Source of the DNA: a virus | Length of the DNA stretch: 33,650 nt | IMG/VR virus record: IMGVR_UViG_3300013131_000131 | Location: 1 to 33,650 of that record | Reading direction: 5' to 3' (one strand) | Shown: positions 15,917 to 23,527 of the stretch, piece by piece | How positions within the stretch are numbered: the first letter of the stretch is position 1 | Layout: every line of letters begins with the position of its first letter | The notes under the pieces: model-generated | The model's database searches: none | The model's input: only the letters and a program-made list of their open reading frames with translations | What the model was told of the DNA's origin: nothing | Position numbers and translations under genes: made by a program

Positions 15917-16264
15917 ATGCTGGTCGCTCTCCCGTCGTGGACCCCGATCCACAACTTCTTCATCGAAGCGGGTCTGGTTCTTGGCGTCATCGGTGGGGCG
16001 ATCACGGCATACCGGAAAGGCTTGACCCCGATGTATCGGGCAATCAAGCATGGGCTACACAAACTTGAAATCCTCGATGACATCGCGAAGGAGTTCCAAC
16101 CGAACGGCGGGTCGTCAATGATTGACCGGCTCGGGCGTCTCGAATCGAATCAGAACCTGCTCCTGCGTTCAGCCGCCGAAAGTCAGGCGCGGATGGAACA
16201 GCACATGGAAGAAGACCGGGTTCAGTTCGCGAAGATCCGTGAACACCTCGACATTAAGGAGTGA
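15917..16264 (+). CDS. Membrane protein next to endolysin, candidate holin (115 aa)
   Basis: GAGGG (15907-15911) lies 5 nt before the ATG and the previous gene ends at 15915. Residues about 13-32 (F-F-I-E-A-G-L-V-L-G-V-I-G-G-A-I-T-A) form a single membrane helix. A basic stretch follows, then a long polar, charged helix (about 45-110) likely to be a cytoplasmic coiled coil. One transmembrane helix with a coiled-coil tail directly after an endolysin is common in actinophages, where such proteins are called holin-like or DUF2746-like. A spanin-like or other lysis role is also possible. Confidence 0.68.
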   Translation: MLVALPSWTPIHNFFIEAGLVLGVIGGAITAYRKGLTPMYRAIKHGLHKLEILDDIAKEFQPNGGSSMIDRLGRLESNQNLLLRSAAESQARMEQHMEEDRVQFAKIREHLDIKE

Positions 16265-16266
16265 TC

Positions 16267-16458
16267 ATGAACTGGAAGTGGATCCTCGACCCGACGCTCG
16301 GTGCTCGCGCACGAGCGGTTGTTGTCCAGGTTACGATGGCGATCACCGCTGTCACGTACTTCGTTGACGAACTCGACAAGGCCGGCTGGATCGTCACGCC
16401 CGCCTTGATCATCTCGATCCTCGGCAACTGGACGAAGGTCGGGGACAAGAAGGACTGA
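16267..16458 (+). CDS. Small two-helix membrane protein, candidate holin (63 aa)
   Basis: ATG 16267 is chosen because AAGGAG (16256-16261) lies 5 nt upstream; a GTG at 16261 would add two residues but sits on the ribosome-binding site. Two hydrophobic segments, about 17-33 and 40-54, are joined by a short acidic turn (D-E-L-D-K). The C-terminus is basic (W-T-K-V-G-D-K-K-D). Size and topology fit a class II holin. With the 115-aa membrane protein and the endolysin it forms a lysis group. Which of the two membrane proteins sets lysis timing cannot be told from sequence. Confidence 0.68.
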   Translation: MNWKWILDPTLGARARAVVVQVTMAITAVTYFVDELDKAGWIVTPALIISILGNWTKVGDKKD

Positions 16459-16754
16459 TGCGTCTCTACGGCCCCGCCCAGCCCACGACATCGGACACCG
16501 TCCTCTACACGGCCCCGTCCGCGACGTGGATCACGCACATCTGGGCAGCGAACACGAGCGGGAGTGCCGCGACCCTCACGCTTGATGTGAACACGGCGGG
16601 GGTCGCGTACCGGCTGGTACCGACGATCTCGATCCCAGCGAACACCGTGTTCGTGATCGAAGGCCGGTACTACCTGGATGCCGCCGAGATCATCCGCGGA
16701 CTCCAGGGTACGAGCGGGGCGATCACCGTCCACATCATCGGAGAGACCGCGTGA
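16458..16754 (+). CDS. Small beta-sandwich virion protein (98 aa)
   Basis: ATG overlaps the previous TGA; AAGGA (16450-16454) is close upstream. The sequence alternates short strands: V-L-Y-T-A-P, W-I-T-H-I-W-A-A-N-T-S-G, A-T-L-T-L-D-V, I-S-I-P-A-N-T-V-F-V-I and A-I-T-V-H-I-I-G-E. This pattern is shared by small phage proteins found near tail or fibre genes that may decorate the virion or help fibres assemble. There is no signal peptide or membrane helix. Exact role unknown. Confidence 0.7.
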   Translation: MRLYGPAQPTTSDTVLYTAPSATWITHIWAANTSGSAATLTLDVNTAGVAYRLVPTISIPANTVFVIEGRYYLDAAEIIRGLQGTSGAITVHIIGETA

Positions 16755-16825
16755 GCATCGAGCAGTACCCGCCCTCCGCGACGGGTGGAGGCGGGCCTGG
16801 CGTTTCCGACCATGGCGACCTGACC
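16751..16825 (+). CDS. Fibre-like gene truncated at the fold (first 25 codons)
   Basis: A GTG start at 16751 overlaps the previous stop (GTGA), with GGAGAG at 16740-16745, so initiation looks genuine. The product begins S-I-E-Q-Y-P-P-S-A-T, has a Gly-rich stretch, then S-D-H-G-D-L-T at the axis. H-G-D-L-T-G is the usual start of a fibre motif that continues L-x-D-D-D-H-x-Q-Y. Beyond the axis the frame runs on to 16981, but that part is antisense of the same locus and is not a real protein. The true 3' part is missing. Confidence 0.7.
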
Positions 16826-16829
16826 GGTC
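16822..16829. other. Fold point of the inverted repeat (GACCGGTC)
   Basis: The axis of symmetry lies between 16825 and 16826, inside GACCGGTC. In the + reading frame the codons here spell H-G-D-L-T-G, the start of a motif that in phage fibres usually continues as L-x-D-D-D-H-x-Q-Y. The native gene probably already had GACCGGTC here, a short self-complementary site where a fold-back or graph reversal could start. That last step is inference. Confidence 0.75.
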
Positions 16830-16900
16830 AGGTCGCCATGGTCGGAAACGCCAGGCCCGCCTCCACCCGTCGCGGAGGGCGGGTACTGCTCGATGCTCAC
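16826..16900 (-). CDS. Mirror copy: truncated fibre-like gene
   Basis: Exact reverse complement of 16751-16825, with its start at 16900. It runs into the axis and is cut at the same codon. The frame continues to 16670 as chimeric antisense sequence. Confidence 0.65.
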
Positions 16901-17193
16901 GCGGTCTCTCCGATGATGTGGACGGTGATCGCCCCGCTCGTACCCTGGAGTCCGCGGATGATCTCGGCGGCATCCAGGTAGTACCGGCCTTCGATCACGA
17001 ACACGGTGTTCGCTGGGATCGAGATCGTCGGTACCAGCCGGTACGCGACCCCCGCCGTGTTCACATCAAGCGTGAGGGTCGCGGCACTCCCGCTCGTGTT
17101 CGCTGCCCAGATGTGCGTGATCCACGTCGCGGACGGGGCCGTGTAGAGGACGGTGTCCGATGTCGTGGGCTGGGCGGGGCCGTAGAGACGCAT
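16897..17193 (-). CDS. Mirror copy: small beta-sandwich virion protein
   Basis: Identical to the 98-aa product of 16458-16754, in opposite orientation. The GTGA overlap with the truncated fibre gene and the TGATG overlap with the upstream membrane protein gene are kept. Confidence 0.68.
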   Translation of the reverse strand: MRLYGPAQPTTSDTVLYTAPSATWITHIWAANTSGSAATLTLDVNTAGVAYRLVPTISIPANTVFVIEGRYYLDAAEIIRGLQGTSGAITVHIIGETA

Positions 17194-17384
17194 CAGTCCT
17201 TCTTGTCCCCGACCTTCGTCCAGTTGCCGAGGATCGAGATGATCAAGGCGGGCGTGACGATCCAGCCGGCCTTGTCGAGTTCGTCAACGAAGTACGTGAC
17301 AGCGGTGATCGCCATCGTAACCTGGACAACAACCGCTCGTGCGCGAGCACCGAGCGTCGGGTCGAGGATCCACTTCCAGTTCAT
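17193..17384 (-). CDS. Mirror copy: two-helix candidate holin
   Basis: Identical to the 63-aa product of 16267-16458, including its ribosome-binding site. Two membrane helices; see the left-arm entry. Confidence 0.66.
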   Translation of the reverse strand: MNWKWILDPTLGARARAVVVQVTMAITAVTYFVDELDKAGWIVTPALIISILGNWTKVGDKKD

Positions 17385-17386
17385 GA

Positions 17387-17734
17387 TCACTCCTTAATGT
17401 CGAGGTGTTCACGGATCTTCGCGAACTGAACCCGGTCTTCTTCCATGTGCTGTTCCATCCGCGCCTGACTTTCGGCGGCTGAACGCAGGAGCAGGTTCTG
17501 ATTCGATTCGAGACGCCCGAGCCGGTCAATCATTGACGACCCGCCGTTCGGTTGGAACTCCTTCGCGATGTCATCGAGGATTTCAAGTTTGTGTAGCCCA
17601 TGCTTGATTGCCCGATACATCGGGGTCAAGCCTTTCCGGTATGCCGTGATCGCCCCACCGATGACGCCAAGAACCAGACCCGCTTCGATGAAGAAGTTGT
17701 GGATCGGGGTCCACGACGGGAGAGCGACCAGCAT
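17387..17734 (-). CDS. Mirror copy: single-helix membrane protein, candidate holin
   Basis: Identical to the 115-aa product of 15917-16264: one membrane helix near the N-terminus, then a charged coiled-coil-like tail. Confidence 0.66.
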   Translation of the reverse strand: MLVALPSWTPIHNFFIEAGLVLGVIGGAITAYRKGLTPMYRAIKHGLHKLEILDDIAKEFQPNGGSSMIDRLGRLESNQNLLLRSAAESQARMEQHMEEDRVQFAKIREHLDIKE

Positions 17735-17735
17735 G

Positions 17736-18350
17736 TCATCCCTCGGCCTTCCCCACGTCAGCCTTGCGCGCGACTCGTTCGAGGTCGACGGCCCGACGCG
17801 CGGCGTTCACGAAACTGGGGGTGACAGGCTTGCCCGCACTGGTGTGGCCGAGGTCGCCCATGTGTTCACGGATCGTGGCGGTCACGACCAGTTTCAACTG
17901 GGTGAGTTGCTCGGGGCTGAACTGGGTCACGGGGCGTCCCTTCGTTGCGGCAAGCACTGCGAGCATCGCTTCGGTGGACCGTCGCGCTGCTTGCCAGTTG
18001 ATTGCGTAGTGGATGTGGCTGGTGTGTGGGTCTTTGCCGGTGAACTTACGCCACTCCTGGTAGGTGGAACGCCAGATCCGGCGGTCGTAGATCACTTCCT
18101 GTACGCCGATCTCTTCGGCGTGGCCGACGAGGAACAGTGCGCCTCGACTCATGGGGAGCGGGTAGCCGGACAGGTCGCCTGCGCGACCCTCGGCATGGAA
18201 CGACCGCTTCGGCGGATCGGATCCCGAGATGTACTTGCAGACGTAGGTGCCGCTATCCGCGAGCGTGTGCTCCAGACACATCCATGCCTGGAGTGCTTCC
18301 ATGCCTGGCTGTTCGCCAGCACAGTCGGGGCCGACCTCATCGAACATCAT
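17736..18350 (-). CDS. Mirror copy: M15-type endolysin
   Basis: Identical to the 204-aa product of 15301-15915, with H52, D59 and the HTSHIH zinc motif intact. No substitution separates the two copies, unlike what an old duplication would show. Confidence 0.78.
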   Translation of the reverse strand: MMFDEVGPDCAGEQPGMEALQAWMCLEHTLADSGTYVCKYISGSDPPKRSFHAEGRAGDLSGYPLPMSRGALFLVGHAEEIGVQEVIYDRRIWRSTYQEWRKFTGKDPHTSHIHYAINWQAARRSTEAMLAVLAATKGRPVTQFSPEQLTQLKLVVTATIREHMGDLGHTSAGKPVTPSFVNAARRAVDLERVARKADVGKAEG

Positions 18351-19597
18351 GGCTGGAGGTACCGGACCTGGAGGCGGGCGTTCTGCGCGAACCGGGCGTT
18401 CGATCCAGACGCATGCCAGATGTACAACTGGACGTAGTCGCCGGCTGCGAGTTCGATGATCTGCGACATCGTGAGCATGATGTCGTAGTTGTCGTTCGCG
18501 ATCGGGATCCGCTGACCGATGTACGTCGGGCTCGACGAGAACGCGTTGACGTTCACACCAATCCCAGCGTACGCAGTCGTGCCGGTGACGCTCGTGTTGT
18601 CGATCTCGCAGGTCGCGATCACCATGTACTTCCCGCCCCAACCGGCCGGGATCGTGATGCGCGTCGCGTTCGTCGAGTTGTCGTGCATCGCCGTCGAGAA
18701 GTCGAAGTCTTCGGCGGTGAGCGACACGGCTTCCCAGGTTGCGTGGCTGATCGACTGGGTCGCGGCCCGGTAGGCGGAGCAGGCGGGGACCACCTGGAGT
18801 TTCGCTGGGGTGATCCCGCCGTCCTTGACCCGGACGGTGTCGGTCGCGATCTCGAGAGTGGAGTCGTCGACGACTACCGCGAGTGCTGACCCGGCGCCCC
18901 CCGTCAGGCCAGCACCCGCGACCGATGCTGCCAGTTCCGTCTCGGTGACGGCAGCAGCGATGATCTGGTCCGTGCCGACACTGTCGTCGGCGAGTTGGTC
19001 TTGTTCGACCGCGTCATCAAGGATGTTGATCGTGTCGACAGCGTCTTCGCCGATCGCGTTGTTGTCGACGACGCCTGCGGCGAACATCGCCGACTGGTCG
19101 ATCGCTTCGGGGCCGATGGTGTGGACGTGGTCTTCTCGTGCTGGAGCCGTACCGCTGCCACTGTTCGCGGTGATGCCGATTGCTGCTGGGGCGCCCGGGA
19201 CAGCGAGGGCCCCACCGAACAGGTGGAGGGAGTTGACGCCATGCCGTCCGGGCGTCAGGTACTGGGTGTGGTCGTCGCGGGTCGTGTCGTTGACGTGAGC
19301 GTTCGCTTCGTCGATCGTGTTCGCGTCGATGCAGTGCTCGACAGCAGCCCCGTTTGCGTGGGCGATCGCGGTCGTCGAGTCATAGCCACGCGATGAGATC
19401 GTGTGCGTGTTCCCCGATCGGGAAGCGATCAGGATCTTCTCTTCGGATTCGAGGCCACGGTCGATGACCATGACGTACGGGCCGGTGCTCGGCCAGCCGG
19501 TCGAGCCGTTCGTGTCGATCGTGGTCTCACCACTCGCGCCGATCGCGCCGTCGAGTGTGACGGCGCTTGCGGCTCCGGCGAAGTACTTGCGGGTCAT
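18347..19597 (-). CDS. Mirror copy: fibre with C1q-like tip
   Basis: Identical to the 416-aa product of 14054-15304, including the beta module, the D-D-H-T-Q-Y-L motif, the stalk repeats and the jelly-roll tip. Confidence 0.77.
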   Translation of the reverse strand: MTRKYFAGAASAVTLDGAIGASGETTIDTNGSTGWPSTGPYVMVIDRGLESEEKILIASRSGNTHTISSRGYDSTTAIAHANGAAVEHCIDANTIDEANAHVNDTTRDDHTQYLTPGRHGVNSLHLFGGALAVPGAPAAIGITANSGSGTAPAREDHVHTIGPEAIDQSAMFAAGVVDNNAIGEDAVDTINILDDAVEQDQLADDSVGTDQIIAAAVTETELAASVAGAGLTGGAGSALAVVVDDSTLEIATDTVRVKDGGITPAKLQVVPACSAYRAATQSISHATWEAVSLTAEDFDFSTAMHDNSTNATRITIPAGWGGKYMVIATCEIDNTSVTGTTAYAGIGVNVNAFSSSPTYIGQRIPIANDNYDIMLTMSQIIELAAGDYVQLYIWHASGSNARFAQNARLQVRYLQP

Positions 19598-21447
19598 CAG
19601 TTGCTCCCAGGATCCAGAGTGATGAGGCGGACGTAGATGGTCGCGTTGAAGAACCCGCGCTTGTGGTCCCAGCCACGGATCGCCCCTTCGGGGATTGCGA
19701 CCGATCGTACTGTGACGAGGTAGGCACGGTTTCCTTCCTGGTAGGTGACCGGGGTGCGGGAGAGTTCGAGGCTCTTGAGGTAGTCCCATTCGGCGAGCGG
19801 GTCGAACGCTCGGGTCTGGCCTTCGGCGATCCCGTCGTCGACGCGTTCGAAGAGGAGGATCGGGACGGAGAACTGTTCGACTTGGCGTGGGGCAACGATC
19901 GAACGGAGGGTCCAGCGGTAGACCACAGGGCCGAGGGCGGTGTCGTCGGCGTCCCGGGTGAGAGTGAGTTGGATCTTGAAGTACTCGCCTCGCAGGCTGC
20001 TGGTCGCCCAGGGGTCGACAGGCCCGTAGGATCCGGCGTTGCTGGACGTTCCTGCCGTGGTGGCACTGCCGGCCTCGTTGACGATTGCGGCGCTCACAGA
20101 GCCGTTCAGGGGGGCGTGGCGGATGTCCAGGCTGGCGGTGACCTTCGTCTCAGGGGTGGAGAAGTTCATCCACCCCACGTCGATTGTCCCACTTGCGACC
20201 TTGATGTCCTGTTCGGCCCAGAGTCCGGAGGCCGACACGGCGAAGTATCGCTTCGCCCCGACCGTCACCACGGCCCGCACATCACCGATCGTTGCCGCCA
20301 TCAGATCCGACGCGTACGCCGGGACCAGCGTCGAGGAGAACCGCGACAACTTCGCCCGGCCCAGCCCCGTCTTCGTCGCCGAGTAGTCCGACCACCCGAA
20401 CCACAAGTCGTCGTTCTGAGGCTCCAGGCACCGGACCGCCTCACCCGTCTCGATCAACGGGGCGAGACCAACACCGCGACCTTCGACGATCTGGGCGAGC
20501 CGCACCCCGCGGCTAGTCCCCAACGCGAGAACCCCGCCATACTCGGCGATCGCATGGATCTGCTCCCCATCAGGGAGCCGGCCCGCCGGGAGCGGAACCG
20601 CCATCCGTTGGGTGTCCGTGTTGTAACCGAGGAAGAAGAAGTGGCCCGTGCCCGCGCTGTTGCCGCCAGCGAACACTCCGGTCGGGGCGGACGCGATCGC
20701 TGCGAACGTGAAGTTCGTGTTGTAGTGCGTCATGATCGTCGTCTTCGTCCCGGCCGCAGTCAGTTCGAAGATCTCGGCGCCATGCGTGCAGATCAGGTGG
20801 TTGTTCGCGAACGCGACCTGGGTCGTCGCTGCGGTGCTCACCTGGGTCGCGGAGCCCGGCGACGACGCCACGATCTTGTACACGCCAGAAGACCCGAACG
20901 CGACCCACACCGTCTGACCGTCCGTAGTCATCCCGGTGACGGCCGCGCTCGGGGTACCAGTGACCGTCGTGAACGACGGTGCTTCGGCTTCGGGATCCGT
21001 CGTGTAAGTGACAGTCTGGCCCGAACCGAAGAAGAGGTAGGCGACCCCGGCATTGAACGCGACCGCCAACGCGAGGTTCGTCTCCGATGACGTGCGGATC
21101 CGGGCCGTGTCGTTCAGCAACGAGATCTGACGCCGCTCCCACGGATCAACGCCAGTCGACGAGAAGAACCGGCTGCGGTCCCCACCATCGTCGAGGTAAT
21201 CCTGCCCGGCACCCAACGACCAGTCGTTCTGGGTCCGCTTCCAGAACCCCTCGATCGAGAGGGTCTGGTCGCCAGGCTCACCCTGCTGGTCGTATGCCTG
21301 GCGGAGCAGATCGAGCGTGCCGCGCTCGTACTTCGCCAAGTCGATGAAGTAGCCATGCCCCCCGATCGCGCACTGGAACGGGTAGGGGACGTTCGCAGAA
21401 CGACTCGACCCCGTGTAGAACGGCGCGTTGAGGAGCGTGGAGATCAT
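19597..21447 (-). CDS. Mirror copy: large propeller-like tail protein
   Basis: Identical to the 616-aa product of 12204-14054. The codon-usage change appears here near 20250. Confidence 0.68.
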   Translation of the reverse strand: MISTLLNAPFYTGSSRSANVPYPFQCAIGGHGYFIDLAKYERGTLDLLRQAYDQQGEPGDQTLSIEGFWKRTQNDWSLGAGQDYLDDGGDRSRFFSSTGVDPWERRQISLLNDTARIRTSSETNLALAVAFNAGVAYLFFGSGQTVTYTTDPEAEAPSFTTVTGTPSAAVTGMTTDGQTVWVAFGSSGVYKIVASSPGSATQVSTAATTQVAFANNHLICTHGAEIFELTAAGTKTTIMTHYNTNFTFAAIASAPTGVFAGGNSAGTGHFFFLGYNTDTQRMAVPLPAGRLPDGEQIHAIAEYGGVLALGTSRGVRLAQIVEGRGVGLAPLIETGEAVRCLEPQNDDLWFGWSDYSATKTGLGRAKLSRFSSTLVPAYASDLMAATIGDVRAVVTVGAKRYFAVSASGLWAEQDIKVASGTIDVGWMNFSTPETKVTASLDIRHAPLNGSVSAAIVNEAGSATTAGTSSNAGSYGPVDPWATSSLRGEYFKIQLTLTRDADDTALGPVVYRWTLRSIVAPRQVEQFSVPILLFERVDDGIAEGQTRAFDPLAEWDYLKSLELSRTPVTYQEGNRAYLVTVRSVAIPEGAIRGWDHKRGFFNATIYVRLITLDPGSN

Positions 21448-22400
21448 CGCAGGTTCGACGGCGGGTAGCGCATCGCAAGCCGCAAGGCTTCCTCAGCAAG
21501 ACGGGCATCACGGTGCTGCTTCAAACCGATCGCGGTCTGCTGCATGTGGCCGGGCGGGACTTCCGCCGCGAAACGCGGCTGGCCCTGCGCTTCGGTCGAT
21601 GTGCGCGCGACCTCGCGGCCGATCATGAGCCGGTAGCCCGCGCCAATCGGGAGGATGTCGAGCATCGACGCGGGGACACCGACCGTCGTCTGGAGGTTCG
21701 TGTTGTCCGACATGTCGGTGATGACGAACGGACGGGCAACCGTCACACGAATCCGAGTTCCGGTTTCGGGGGTCTCGTCGAGCATCAGGGCCTTGCCGGA
21801 TCCGAAGTCGCTCACGTTCAACTCTTCGAGTTGGCGGTACCGGATCGGGAACCACAGGTCAGAACCCGTACGCGGCGAACGAACGACGCGCAGGACATGA
21901 TGGAACTCGCCGACACCAGTCAGGTCCACGGCCTGGTTTGTCGGAGTCAGTTCGACCGTTGTCGTCGTGTAGACCCGCGGGCCCCACGAACGCAGTTCGT
22001 CCTTCAACGCCTGACGGATCACCGCCTGGGGGAACCGGGGGTTCACTTCGATCAACGCGCCCGCTTCGTGCGCTGCGGGCGTCGTGCCGATCATGCCGCG
22101 CTGGACCGTGATCGTCTTGCCGCCAGCGTTCACTTCCCACACGAACATCAACTCGTCGTCGATGCTGATGTACGTCCCGTTCGCGATCCCGTCCGGCGCA
22201 AAGTCGACCTGCACCGTGACGTTCGTCGCGTTCAATGCCGTCGTCAACCGGTTCAGTTCCTGGCGGTGCGACGAGTAGACGAGGCGGCGCGTCATCTCGA
22301 TGATGTACGACACGTTCGCTTCACCAGCAGGGACCTGCTCATCCGGGTTCGGGATCGTCGGCGACCCATACAGATCGCTGTAGATGTCAGTGAACGTCAT
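21444..22400 (-). CDS. Mirror copy: neck/adaptor-like protein
   Basis: Identical to the 318-aa product of 11251-12207, with the same ATGA overlaps at both ends. Confidence 0.63.
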   Translation of the reverse strand: MTFTDIYSDLYGSPTIPNPDEQVPAGEANVSYIIEMTRRLVYSSHRQELNRLTTALNATNVTVQVDFAPDGIANGTYISIDDELMFVWEVNAGGKTITVQRGMIGTTPAAHEAGALIEVNPRFPQAVIRQALKDELRSWGPRVYTTTTVELTPTNQAVDLTGVGEFHHVLRVVRSPRTGSDLWFPIRYRQLEELNVSDFGSGKALMLDETPETGTRIRVTVARPFVITDMSDNTNLQTTVGVPASMLDILPIGAGYRLMIGREVARTSTEAQGQPRFAAEVPPGHMQQTAIGLKQHRDARLAEEALRLAMRYPPSNLR

Positions 22401-23515
22401 GCCGCGATCTCCTGAATCGTGAGACCCCAGATCTCCGGGCCTCCGTTGCCATCATCCCAGTACCACGGGTACGTCGCGCTCATGTAGTCGGCCGGCTCGT
22501 CCAGGCCAGAAGTCGACATGGACGGGAGTTCCATGTATCGGATGATCGCCGGCGAAGTCGCCGAACCGTAGACCGCCATCGTCGATGCCGTAGTGAACGC
22601 CTGCACCTTGTAGGTGCGGGTATCGCCGACCGCAGGGTTCTCGTCGATGAACTCCAGGTGCACCGGGACCAGGCCAGTGCCGAGACCGGCGCCGATCACC
22701 GCCGCATGGCAGCCACGGATCTGAAGGACCGTGCCGTCCTCATCGACGATCTGAAGGAACATCGGGTCGGTTGCGGTACCGCCACTCTTCCAGACCTGGA
22801 TGTCGGCACTCACGAGATACCGAGCACCGCGACGCGGAGGGGTCACCGACACGGTCAGGCCGCTCACGTCCGTGGCGGTCGTCCCAATTCCGGTCTGGTC
22901 CGCGGTCTTCTTCACCTCTTCGACATCGCTGCCGTGGCTCGCACCGGGCTGAACAATCGCGAGGATCCGATTGTCAAGACCGTCGTTGACCGTGTGCCAG
23001 TGGACGAACGGATGCGATCCGGTCGCGAGGTCCAGGCCGTTGTAGCCACGCCAGAGCGTTCCGAACCCGACGAGATCAGAGGTCATGCCGCCGATGCGGA
23101 GACGCCCCGCCCCGGTGTACGCGGTCGCAACCGTGTACGTGCCGGACCCGCGCACCTGACCAGAGGTCCCGAACCGGATCCCGAACAGGCCGATGCCGAA
23201 ACGACCGAGACGCGCCCGATACCCGATCGAGCGGCCACCAGTACCGAGCGTCGGATCAGCACCGACCCCATCGGTCGTCAGCGTGGGCGTGTACTCCTCC
23301 CACGCGTCAAGGTTCACCAACTTGTCGCCGATCACAGACGAGATCGCCGTACCACCATCGGCGAGGATCAGATCACCAGCGACCGTGCCGCCAGTAGCGA
23401 GACGGAGGAAGTCGGCGGGGCCGTAGTTCTCCCACTCGTTGTACCGGTCGTGCAGTGCCTCATGCGCGGCGATGTGCCCGGCTTCGTTGTCTTCGATGTC
23501 TTCATCGAGGGGCAT
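22397..23515 (-). CDS. Mirror copy: appendage protein with shared N-terminal module
   Basis: Identical to the 372-aa product of 10136-11254. Confidence 0.75.
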   Translation of the reverse strand: MPLDEDIEDNEAGHIAAHEALHDRYNEWENYGPADFLRLATGGTVAGDLILADGGTAISSVIGDKLVNLDAWEEYTPTLTTDGVGADPTLGTGGRSIGYRARLGRFGIGLFGIRFGTSGQVRGSGTYTVATAYTGAGRLRIGGMTSDLVGFGTLWRGYNGLDLATGSHPFVHWHTVNDGLDNRILAIVQPGASHGSDVEEVKKTADQTGIGTTATDVSGLTVSVTPPRRGARYLVSADIQVWKSGGTATDPMFLQIVDEDGTVLQIRGCHAAVIGAGLGTGLVPVHLEFIDENPAVGDTRTYKVQAFTTASTMAVYGSATSPAIIRYMELPSMSTSGLDEPADYMSATYPWYWDDGNGGPEIWGLTIQEIAA

Positions 23516-23527
23516 GGTGTGCTCCGA

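Larger units (their letters stand above)
1..16825 (+). repeat. Left arm of a window-wide perfect inverted repeat
   Basis: Every base here pairs with the reverse complement of 16826-33650 at mirror position 33651-x. The two window ends are exact reverse complements, the central bases read the same on both strands, and every gene has an identical mirror copy with the same start and stop. This arm holds all of the unique sequence: nineteen genes, whole or partial, all on the + strand. Gene order is capsid-related, appendages, neck/tail, lysis, appendage. Confidence 0.98.

Noticed and set aside
16800-16851. A protelomerase-type hairpin telomere at the axis
   Set aside because: The axis lies inside a coding motif and no protelomerase gene is visible. 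It is kept only as a minor alternative under the palindrome finding.
16751-16981. A 76-codon open frame crossing the fold on the + strand (and its mirror at 16670-16900)
   Set aside because: Only the first 25 codons look like a phage protein. The rest is the antisense of the same locus and exists only because of the palindrome.
16254-17397. Two identical 239-codon open frames spanning the axis in opposite directions (16254-16973 and 16678-17397)
   Set aside because: Arg/Pro-rich translations antisense to the small membrane protein and beta-sandwich genes. They are products of the mirrored sequence, with no ribosome-binding site or family resemblance.
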